NCBI GenBank assembly: GCA_947649215.1
Contig: CANSQW010000069.1
Span: 1-6,876 of the forward strand
Direction: 5' to 3'
DNA from: an uncultured bacterium
GTDB lineage: Bacteria > Actinomycetota > Coriobacteriia > Coriobacteriales > Eggerthellaceae
DNA length: 6,876 nt
The notes below the pieces were generated by a model. The model did no database searches, had not been told where the DNA came from, and saw nothing but the letters and a program-made list of their open reading frames with translations. The position numbers and the translations under genes are program-made. Position 1 is the first letter of the stretch. The number at the start of each line of letters is the position of its first letter. Shown piece by piece: positions 1 to 5,921 of this stretch.

Positions 1-5
1 TCTAA

Positions 6-27
6 GAATGTTTCACGTGAAACATTC
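6..27. promoter_or_regulatory. parS: parS centromere-like site (ParB binding)
   Basis: A perfect 22-bp palindrome whose central 16 bases (9-24) read TGTTTCACGTGAAACA, the canonical chromosomal parS sequence conserved across most bacterial phyla. ParB clamps load here in a CTP-dependent way and, with ParA and SMC, organise and segregate the replication origin. A perfect 16-bp match in a GC-rich genome is very unlikely by chance. parS sites usually cluster within some tens to hundreds of kb of oriC, so the window is probably origin-proximal (inference). No parA or parB gene is in the window. Confidence 0.9.
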
Positions 28-570
28 GTTCGCAGATGCGCCTTCTTGCGCCATTCTCCGCTTCTCGCGTCCGCCCCGCGTGCAGCGCCCCGCGCCCAAC
101 GCGCCCTGCGCTGCCCTCCCCGTGCCCTTCTCTCTCCGCCCACCCCGCCCCGCGCGCGTTCCTCCGAACGATGGGGGAGGGAGTCGCCCCCTCCCTTGCG
201 AGCCAATCGCCCTTCTCCCCAATACCTAATCGAGAAGGTCATCTTTACTGCCCTGTTTTCGGTACAGTTTATCCTCAGGTGGGGTTTAACTTAGAGTTAA
301 CTCAAACTAAAAGTAAACAATGCGTCAACATATATACATCGAGACGCTCATCGTTCGGTACGTCGCTTGTATTTAGGGGACGGCGTCGGTACGCTGCTGG
401 TACTGGAGAAATCCAGAACGTGGCTCTATGGCGGAACGGAGCGCTCACGTCCCCCCCCCGATTCCGCTGACCATGCCATTCTACGATCCTGCGCTACCCG
501 CGCCAGACGCTCGAGATTCTGCGCCTTCCCCGGCGAGTTCACATCGTAGACGTTAGGTTAGGAGGCTGCA
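28..570. other. Gene-free stretch: C-skewed segment, AT-rich island, leader of the Rrf2 gene
   Basis: No reading frame here looks real; those present are low-complexity Pro/Arg/Ala-rich translations of skewed DNA. From about 61 to 170 the plus strand has roughly 62 C against 25 G and only 6 A. A 7-bp stem lies at 175-181/189-195 without a U-run. From about 226 to 345 the DNA turns AT-rich, with a perfect 10-bp palindrome (294-303, GAGTTAACTC) and a weak promoter-like pair, TTTAAC (285-290) and TAAAAG, 17 bases apart. This island probably carries the promoter of the downstream Rrf2 gene. Further on are a 5-bp stem capped by a GAAA tetraloop (403-416) and a run of nine C (451-459). Confidence 0.5.
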
Positions 571-1056
571 GTGCAACTCAAGGCATCAACCGACTATGGA
601 CTGCGCGCCGTCTTGTACCTTGCCGAGCAGAACGGCACGTGCTCGTCCAAGGATATCGCCCATGACATGTCCATTCCCCGCGACTACCTTATCCAGCTGG
701 CCCAGCTGCTCAGGAACGCGGGTATCATCGAGGCGCGCCCGGGCAAGCACGGCGGCTACCGCTTGGCGCGAGACCCAGCCGATATCACGTTACTCCAGGT
801 CATCGCCGCTATCGACGAGGATGCGAAGGACACCACGCGCGCTCGTCGGGAGGATCGCAAAAACGCGGTCATGGTAGGGAGCGTGAAGAAGGCCTACGAG
901 CTGGTGCTCGACAGCTACGACGCCTACCTCGACTCCATTACGCTGGAGATGCTGCTTGACTGCGCGAAAGACGCGGATCGGGGTCGCGAGTACCTAGCCG
1001 AGCGGCTGAGCGACGAGTCCAAGCGCCTGCTCATCCCCGAGGCCAAGATAGCCTAG
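571..1056 (+). CDS. Rrf2-family transcriptional regulator lacking the IscR cysteine triad
   Basis: A 161-residue DNA-binding protein of the Rrf2 family (which includes IscR, NsrR and CymR), the usual length for the family. The GTG start is supported by GGAGG at 561-565 with a 5-base spacer, and the N-terminus MQLKASTDYGLRAV is the classic Rrf2 opening. A winged helix-turn-helix covers about residues 1-80: recognition helix around 35-50 and wing motif RPGKHGGYRLAR at about 56-67, followed by the family-typical ITLLQVIAAID. Iron-sulfur members carry three clustered cysteines near residues 90-105; here the only cysteines are C24 and C131, so a canonical [2Fe-2S] site is absent. It may sense another signal, as the cluster-free member CymR does through a protein partner, or sense through the long C-terminal helices. 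The gene stands alone: convergent with the transporter operon and closed by its own terminator. Its target is unknown; autoregulation through the AT-rich island upstream is possible. Confidence 0.9.
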   Translation: MQLKASTDYGLRAVLYLAEQNGTCSSKDIAHDMSIPRDYLIQLAQLLRNAGIIEARPGKHGGYRLARDPADITLLQVIAAIDEDAKDTTRARREDRKNAVMVGSVKKAYELVLDSYDAYLDSITLEMLLDCAKDADRGREYLAERLSDESKRLLIPEAKIA

Positions 1057-1086
1057 CTCGACCCGCGCAGAAGCAATCGCCTGTCA

Positions 1087-1128
1087 GAGGGGCGGCGTCC
1101 GAAGAGGTGCCGCCCCTCGGTGCGTTTT
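1087..1128 (+). terminator. Intrinsic terminator of the Rrf2 gene
   Basis: A perfect 10-bp GC-rich stem (1087-1096 with 1109-1118, extendable inward by G-U pairs) is followed after six bases by TTTT at 1125-1128. It sits 30 bases after the Rrf2 stop codon and ends 12 bases before the end of the convergent transporter gene. On the minus strand the hairpin is not followed by a U-run, so it is most convincing for the plus strand, though the stem could also stall convergent transcription. Confidence 0.8.
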
Positions 1129-1139
1129 CGCCCGGCGCC

Positions 1140-2450
1140 TCAGGCCAGGCCGAGCAGCTGCATCACCAGCAGCGCCACCGTGAGCGCGGCCACCACGCCG
1201 ACGGTGGCCCAGACAAGCACCTTCGACACGAGGCGCGAGCGATGCGCGCCCATGACGCGCTTGTCGGCGGCGATGATGGCCATGAACGCCAGCAGCACCG
1301 GCAGGATCACGCCGTTGACGAACTGCGCCGTGAGCATCACCGACAGCAGGTTGATGCCGGGGATGAGCACCACGGCGGCGGAGAACCCGATGACGAACGT
1401 GAAGATGCTCTTGAAGGTGGGCGCCTCCTTCCACTTGAAGGACACGCCGGCCTCCCATCCGAACGCCTCGCAGATGACGAACGCGGTGGTCAGCGGAAGC
1501 ACGCACGCCGCCAAAAACGATGCCGCCACCAGGCCGATGGCGAACAGCGCCTCGGCGTACTGCCCGGCGAAGGGCGCGAGCGCGCGCGCCGCGTCGGCCG
1601 CGCTGTCGATGGCGATGCCCTGCGGGTGCAGCACCGCGCCGGTGGTGACGATGATGAACCACGCCACCAGGCATGCGGCGATGGTGCCGGACACGGCGTC
1701 CACCCGCTGCAGCGGCAGGTCGCGAGGCGTGAGTCCCTTTTCCACCACGTTGGACTGGGTGAAGAACATCATCCACGGCGCGATGGTGGTGCCGATCATG
1801 GCGATGACGAGCGCGATGAACGCCGGCCCGCCGTCCACCTGGGGCACCACGGTGTCGTGGAGGGCCTGCCCCCAGTCGGGCTCGGCCAAAAACGCCGCCA
1901 CGATGTAGGTGACGAACACGAAGGACAGCGCCAGGAACACGTTCTGCACGCGCTTGTACGAGCCTCCCACCACGAGCAGCCACACCGCCAGCGCCGCCAC
2001 CGGCACCGAAACGTACTTCGACACGCCGAACATCTCCATGCCGCTGGCGATACCCGCGAACTCGGAAAACGTGGTGGCCACGTTGCCGATGAGCAGCGCG
2101 AGCATGGCGAGCGCCGTCAGCCGGATGCCGAATCGCTCACGGATGAGCGCCGCGAATCCCTTGCCCGTGACCGCGCCCATGCGCCCGGCCGTGGTCTCCA
2201 CCACGGCCAGCAGCACGCACATGATGGGGATGACCCACAGCGTGCCGAACCCGAACTGCGCGCCCGCCGTGGAGTAGGTGGATATGCCGCCCGCGTCGTT
2301 GCCGGCCATGGCCGTGACGATGCCCGGCCCCATGGCTGCTAGCACCAGCAGCATCTTGTTAGGCTTCTTCGTCGGCGCGCCCTCGTCCGCCAGGGCCGGG
2401 GCCTGAGCCTTCTCCTGCGCCAAGTCGCGCGTGTCCTTCCCGAACTTCAT
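1140..2450 (-). CDS. nrmT: NRAMP-related Mg2+ transporter (NRMT clade of SLC11/NRAMP)
   Basis: A polytopic inner-membrane carrier of 436 residues, with about 11 hydrophobic segments after a polar, charged N-terminal tail of about 31 residues, matching the SLC11/NRAMP LeuT-like fold. The metal-site signatures are altered. The TM1 motif DPGN of Mn/Fe carriers reads DAGG (residues 52-55), and in TM6 the usual A-x-x-M-P-H reads T-T-I-A-P-W (221-226). The metal-binding Asn and Met are thus Gly and Ala, while Asp52 is kept. Loss of the soft Met ligand is the hallmark of the NRMT branch, which imports Mg2+ (and Mn2+), shown for proteins from Clostridium acetobutylicum and Eggerthella lenta. Mg2+ uptake is therefore more likely here than the generic 'manganese transporter MntH'. 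I chose the ATG at 2450 because AGGTGG lies five bases upstream; a GTG three codons earlier (2459) would leave almost no room for a ribosome site. The start is 12 bases after the stop of the MgtE-like gene, so the two genes are almost certainly one transcript. Confidence 0.88.
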   Translation of the reverse strand: MKFGKDTRDLAQEKAQAPALADEGAPTKKPNKMLLVLAAMGPGIVTAMAGNDAGGISTYSTAGAQFGFGTLWVIPIMCVLLAVVETTAGRMGAVTGKGFAALIRERFGIRLTALAMLALLIGNVATTFSEFAGIASGMEMFGVSKYVSVPVAALAVWLLVVGGSYKRVQNVFLALSFVFVTYIVAAFLAEPDWGQALHDTVVPQVDGGPAFIALVIAMIGTTIAPWMMFFTQSNVVEKGLTPRDLPLQRVDAVSGTIAACLVAWFIIVTTGAVLHPQGIAIDSAADAARALAPFAGQYAEALFAIGLVAASFLAACVLPLTTAFVICEAFGWEAGVSFKWKEAPTFKSIFTFVIGFSAAVVLIPGINLLSVMLTAQFVNGVILPVLLAFMAIIAADKRVMGAHRSRLVSKVLVWATVGVVAALTVALLVMQLLGLA

Positions 2451-2462
2451 GGAAACCACCTG

Positions 2463-3830
2463 CTATCTGGAAAGCCCGTGGAAGCCGGTGGCGTCCAAGA
2501 TCTGCAGCAGCACGAGGGTGTACAGGCCCAACACGAGGATGCCGGCCAACGTGCCGCCGAGCACCTTGCCCAAGGTGGCGCGTGTCTTTTCTCCGGACAC
2601 GTCGTCCTCGATGGCATCCCAGGCGTCATCCACGGTGACGATGCCCAGAAGCGCCCCGCGCTCGTCCACCACGGGCATGGCGGGCAGGTCGTACTTGAAG
2701 ATGTCGGCCGCCACGTCCTCCTCGGTCTCGGAGGGGGTGGCGGTGATGACGTCGTCGAACATGACATCGCCGATGACGCGGCTGTCCTCGGTGAGCACGA
2801 GCGTGCGCAGCGAGAGCACGCCCACCAGCTTGCCGTAGTCGTCGGTTACGTAGACGTAGTGGACGGTGGGGTGGTCCTCATCCAGCTCGCGCAGCACCTC
2901 AATGGTCTGGCCGACCGTCTTGTCGCGCTCGACGGAGACGAACTGGGTGGTCATCATGCCGCCGGCCGTGCCGTCCTTGTAGCCGAGCAGGCGGCGAATC
3001 TCGGCAGCGTCTTCCACGCCCATGAGGCGCAGCAGCGTCTCGGCCTTCTCGTAGGGCAGGTCGCGCACGATGTCGGCCGCGTCGTCGGGATCCATGTCGC
3101 CGATGAGGCGGGCGGCACGTGCGTCGTCCAGGTCGTCGATGAACTCGGCCTGGTACTCGTCCTCCATCTCGGAGATGGCCTCGGTGGCCTGGGCGTCGTC
3201 CAGGTGCTCGAACACCGCGGCGCGCTGCTGCGGGTCGAGCTGCTCGAGGATGTCGGCGACGTCGGCGGGGTGCAGCTCGTCTAGGCGCCGGTGCGTCACG
3301 GAGAGCTGCACCTCGGAGAGGTCGCGGTCGAGCAGGTCCATGTAGTTCCAGGCGATGATCTGCTCGTCGATCTTGTGGCCGAAGGCGCGACCTGCGGCGA
3401 CGGCCGCCTTCTCGATCCAAGGATGCAGCCCGCGCAGGATGCCGCGCACGCCCACCTCGGCGCCGAGCAGCCGCAGCTGCGTGCCCGACTGCGAGAGCTT
3501 GAGGTCGTTCACGCGCACGACCTTCATTCCCTGCGTGTCCACGATCTGCCGATTGAGCAAGTCGCGGGTCAGCAGCACCTCGTCAGGCTGCAGGTAGCTG
3601 AAGCGGATGTCGTGGGCGGGCACTGCCAGCGTGATGCCGTCCTCGTCGAAGAGGTCGACGTACTTGCGCCAGGAGATCATGAACGGCACCTTCCCCGGCC
3701 CCTGGAAGGCCAGGCTGGTGATACGCGGAAAGACCTCGCCCGTGGATATGGCCAGGTCGGATATGGTGCCGATCTTCTCGCCCGTGGAATCGATCACGGG
3801 CTTGCCCAGCATTTGCGATAGGTAGAGCAT
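2463..3830 (-). CDS. MgtE-like Mg2+ sensor protein: PRC-barrel, MgtE_N, CBS pair and one C-terminal TM helix, no channel pore
   Basis: A 455-residue protein. Domains in order: a PRC-barrel-like segment (about 1-78, opening MLYLSQMLGKPVIDSTGEKIG) and probably a second (about 82-135); an MgtE_N superhelical domain (about 178-270, with LHPADVADILEQLDP and the acidic repeats DMDPDDAADIVRDLP); an MgtE-type CBS pair (about 290-405, entered by TAGGMMTTQFVSV); a short acidic helix (DDAWDAIEDD, 401-410) where MgtE has its plug helix; and one hydrophobic helix (about 420-446) near the C-terminus. True MgtE has five pore helices, so this protein cannot be a complete channel. In MgtE the N and CBS domains bind cytosolic Mg2+ and lock the pore. 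By inference it is a membrane-anchored Mg2+ sensor acting on the transporter encoded 12 bases downstream. The ATG at 3830 has AAGGGA seven bases upstream. An ATG two codons earlier (3836) overlaps that site, and farther upstream starts give a low-complexity Arg-rich extension without a ribosome site. It is often annotated as CBS-domain protein or 'magnesium transporter MgtE'. Confidence 0.87.
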   Translation of the reverse strand: MLYLSQMLGKPVIDSTGEKIGTISDLAISTGEVFPRITSLAFQGPGKVPFMISWRKYVDLFDEDGITLAVPAHDIRFSYLQPDEVLLTRDLLNRQIVDTQGMKVVRVNDLKLSQSGTQLRLLGAEVGVRGILRGLHPWIEKAAVAAGRAFGHKIDEQIIAWNYMDLLDRDLSEVQLSVTHRRLDELHPADVADILEQLDPQQRAAVFEHLDDAQATEAISEMEDEYQAEFIDDLDDARAARLIGDMDPDDAADIVRDLPYEKAETLLRLMGVEDAAEIRRLLGYKDGTAGGMMTTQFVSVERDKTVGQTIEVLRELDEDHPTVHYVYVTDDYGKLVGVLSLRTLVLTEDSRVIGDVMFDDVITATPSETEEDVAADIFKYDLPAMPVVDERGALLGIVTVDDAWDAIEDDVSGEKTRATLGKVLGGTLAGILVLGLYTLVLLQILDATGFHGLSR

Positions 3831-3942
3831 AGGCATATCCCTTACGTCGTCGCGCATCGACGCGTCCGCGAAGACAAGGCGGCGGCCGCATGCCAGAGAC
3901 GCGGCGGGCCGGGTATCAGATTGCGAGCGGGCGCGGGTTCGA

Positions 3943-4026
3943 TGCGTCACAGCCGTCTTCCGGCTGCCGACGCAGGGAGGGGAGCCGGAAGGTTACATAC
4001 TGTGAGGTTTCGATTTTCGAACCTTC
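3943..4026 (-). promoter_or_regulatory. Structured leader with mutually exclusive stems upstream of the Mg2+ operon
   Basis: The roughly 220 bases between the tRNA-Arg terminator and the sensor gene carry no convincing gene but several strong complementary blocks, which in the minus-strand transcript compete. One set is a bulged 8-bp hairpin (4005-4013/4017-4024) and a perfect 9-bp stem (3983-3991/3957-3965). The other is a 7-bp stem (4020-4026/3988-3994) and a 12-bp hairpin (3943-3948/3969-3974 continuing as 3950-3955/3961-3966, loop 3956-3960). Each stem of one set overlaps an arm of the other. Such layouts are typical of attenuators and riboswitches. The sequence lacks the conserved M-box (Mg2+ riboswitch) motifs, and I see no U-tract terminator in it. 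Part of it, the inverted repeat at 4005-4024, could instead be a protein operator. No convincing promoter is visible here. Confidence 0.45.
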
Positions 4027-4051
4027 AAGTACGTTCCTTTCCCTAGACAAC

Positions 4052-4085
4052 AAAAAACCGCACGTGCTGTTGCCAGTCGTTGCGG
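4052..4085 (-). terminator. Intrinsic terminator after tRNA-Arg
   Basis: On the minus strand, 16 bases after the tRNA CCA end, CCGCA (4085-4081) pairs with TGCGG (4062-4058), with two further pairs possible past a one-base bulge, and is immediately followed by six U (4057-4052). The stem is short with a long loop, but its place directly behind the tRNA and the clean U6 run make it a likely terminator separating the tRNA from the Mg2+ operon. Confidence 0.65.
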
Positions 4086-4101
4086 ATCAGAGATGCTGAA
4101 G

Positions 4102-4178
4102 TGGTGCGCCGTGAGGGATTCGAACCCCCGACGTACTGATTCGTAGTCAGTCCCTCTATCCAGCTGAGGTAACGGCGC
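4102..4178 (-). tRNA. tRNA-Arg (anticodon ACG)
   Basis: A 77-base tRNA with encoded CCA. The acceptor stem GCGCCGT pairs fully with ACGGCGC, followed by discriminator A and CCA (4104-4102). U8-A9 are in place, the D-stem is CCTC/GAGG with the loop AGCTGGATA, the anticodon stem is ACTGA/TCAGT with loop CTACGAA (ACG at 4144-4142), and the T-arm is GGGGG-TTCGAAT-CCCTC. The A34 is normally deaminated to inosine by TadA, letting the tRNA read CGU, CGC and CGA. Confidence 0.97.
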
Positions 4179-4198
4179 ACATCGAAACAGCGAAGCCT

Positions 4199-4227
4199 AT
4201 TTAACCATGGCCTCCTGGGGCTGTCAA
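4199..4227 (-). promoter_or_regulatory. Sigma70-type promoter of tRNA-Arg
   Basis: On the minus strand a perfect -35 box TTGACA (4227-4222) is followed after exactly 17 bases by a -10 box TTAAAT (4204-4199). It would start transcription near 4192, about 14 bases before the mature tRNA 5' end, as expected for a stable-RNA promoter. Confidence 0.8.
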
Positions 4228-4430
4228 TCAGAATTTTTCGAAACGCGGAAAGTTTTGCATCCTGTAAGAAAGCGCCTTCGCGGGCGGGCCGGGCGCCCTG
4301 GGCTTCTCCGGCCTTGTCTCGCCCCTGGCCGGCCTCGCGGCCGCGCTCGTTTGCCGAAGACGGCGCGATGCGGAGGGATCGCACCTGGCGGCACACGCTA
4401 TCATAGGCGCAAAACGAGAAGGGAACCTGC

Positions 4431-5921
4431 ATGAACGCGGACAAGCCGACCCACCTAGCCAGCCCTCAGTCGCCCGAGGTCGGCCGCCCTGCGGCCTATG
4501 ACCCCTCGCTTGACGTGGACACGCGCGCCTTCGACGCGAGCGTCACCGCGGACGAGGTGATCCCCCTCGACGAGGAGGAGACCCGTAAGGTCGCGTTGTT
4601 CGACAAGTTCCACAGCGTGAACGACATTCCCCCGGAGCAGTACGCGCGCTACGACGTGAAGCGCGGCCTGCGCAACGCCGATGGCACGGGCGTCATCGTG
4701 GGCATGACCAACATCTCCAACGTCCACGGCTACACGGTGGCCGACGACGGCCGCAAGATAGCTGACGACGGCTCGTTGCGCCTGCGCGGCTACGAGCTCT
4801 ACGACCTGCTGGGCGACCTCTCGCCCGAGCGCCGCTTCGCCTACGAGGAGGTGGCCTACCTGCTGCTGATGGGCGAGCTGCCCACGCAGGATCAGCTCGA
4901 CCGGTTCGTGGAGGTCATCGACTCCCAGCGCGAGCTGCCCGACGGCTTCACCGCGTCCATGCTCATGCGTCATACGCCGCCCGACATTATGAACGTGCTG
5001 GCCCGCTCGGTGCTCCAGCTCTACGCCTACGACGATTTCGCCGAGGATCGCTCGCCCGAGCACGAGATCCACACGGCGCTCTCGCTGCTCTCGCGCCTGC
5101 CGCGCATCATGGTGCTCACCTACTACTCCAAGCGCGCTCGCTACGACCACGAGTCCATGATCATGCACCGCTTCATCCCCGGGCAGTCCACGGCCGAGAC
5201 CATCCTCTCCATGCTGCGCCCCGACCGCCAGTTCACGGCGGAGGAGGCGCGCATGCTCGACATCATGCTGTGCCTGCATGCTGAGCACGGCGGCGGCAAC
5301 AACTCGACGTTCACCGCGCGCGTGCTGACCTCGTCGGACACCGACCCGTACTCCACCTACGCCGGCGCCATCGGGTCGCTCAAGGGCCACCGCCACGGCG
5401 GGGCCAACCACCAGGTGCTGGGGATGCAGGGCGAGATCAAGGCCGCCGTATCCGACTGGGAGAACGACGACGAGGTGGCGGACTACCTGGCGCGCATCGT
5501 CAACAAGCAGGCCTACGACAAGACAGGCCTGGTCTACGGCATGGGGCATGCGGTGTACACGCTGTCCGACCCGCGCGCGGTCATCTGCAAGCGCTTCGCC
5601 GAGGAGCTTGCCCGCGGCACCGAGTTCGAGGCGGAGTTCAACCTGCTGCAGTCCATCGAGCGCCTGGCCCCCGAGGTCATCCTGCGCGAGAAGGGCACCA
5701 AGAAGGACATGTGCGCCAATGTGGACATGTACTCGGGCTTCGTGTACTCGATGATGGGCATTCCGCAAGACCTGTTCACACCGCTGTTCGCCTGCGCGCG
5801 TCTGGCCGGCTGGGCCGCGCACCGCTTCGAGGAGATCGGCTCGGGCAAGCGCATCATCCGCCCTGCCTACAAGATCGCCCGCCCTGGCTGCCGCGAGTAC
5901 CTCCCTATCGCCGAGCGCTAA
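4431..5921 (+). CDS. gltA: Citrate synthase (citrate/2-methylcitrate synthase family)
   Basis: Condenses oxaloacetate and acetyl-CoA to citrate in the cytosol. The 496-residue product shows all three catalytic residues in their family motifs: His286 in AEHGGGNNSTF, His322 in GHRHGGAN, and Asp380 in GMGHAVYTLSDPRA. The conserved RGYELYDLL block starts at residue 119. The protein is longer than the 370-430 residues of common citrate synthases: an acidic N-terminal extension of about 60 residues precedes the clostridial-type sequence YDVKRGLRNADGTG (from residue 74). The ATG start is supported by AAGGGA at 4419-4424 with a 6-base spacer. The gene is divergent from tRNA-Arg, with about 250 GC-rich bases between them; a TATCAT at 4399-4404 is a possible but weak -10 box. 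No other tricarboxylic-acid-cycle or methylcitrate gene is adjacent, so the alternative 2-methylcitrate synthase activity (propionyl-CoA substrate) cannot be excluded but has no contextual support. In a largely anaerobic lineage the usual role would be making glutamate precursors. Confidence 0.93.
   Translation: MNADKPTHLASPQSPEVGRPAAYDPSLDVDTRAFDASVTADEVIPLDEEETRKVALFDKFHSVNDIPPEQYARYDVKRGLRNADGTGVIVGMTNISNVHGYTVADDGRKIADDGSLRLRGYELYDLLGDLSPERRFAYEEVAYLLLMGELPTQDQLDRFVEVIDSQRELPDGFTASMLMRHTPPDIMNVLARSVLQLYAYDDFAEDRSPEHEIHTALSLLSRLPRIMVLTYYSKRARYDHESMIMHRFIPGQSTAETILSMLRPDRQFTAEEARMLDIMLCLHAEHGGGNNSTFTARVLTSSDTDPYSTYAGAIGSLKGHRHGGANHQVLGMQGEIKAAVSDWENDDEVADYLARIVNKQAYDKTGLVYGMGHAVYTLSDPRAVICKRFAEELARGTEFEAEFNLLQSIERLAPEVILREKGTKKDMCANVDMYSGFVYSMMGIPQDLFTPLFACARLAGWAAHRFEEIGSGKRIIRPAYKIARPGCREYLPIAER

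Noticed and set aside
269..277. TTATCCTCA, a one-mismatch DnaA box in the AT-rich island
   Set aside because: It is a single imperfect copy with no clustered boxes, which is not enough to call an origin.
36..470. Open plus-strand frame of 144 codons, with other frames in the same region on both strands
   Set aside because: The translations are low-complexity Pro/Arg/Ala/Ser produced by base skew, start without ribosome sites and resemble no family.
553..561. TTAGGTTAG, resembling one half of a DtxR/IdeR box
   Set aside because: There is no matching second half, and the sequence overlaps the ribosome binding site; likely coincidence.
1107..2342. Long plus-strand frames opposite the transporter, His/Arg-rich
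   Set aside because: Antisense shadows of a GC-rich membrane-protein gene, with no ribosome site or family resemblance.
2478..3284. Long plus-strand frame opposite the MgtE-like gene
   Set aside because: A Val/Gly/His-rich antisense shadow caused by third-position GC bias.
3831..4051. M-box (ykoK) Mg2+ riboswitch upstream of the Mg2+ operon
   Set aside because: The conserved M-box blocks are not found on the minus strand, although the leader is structured.
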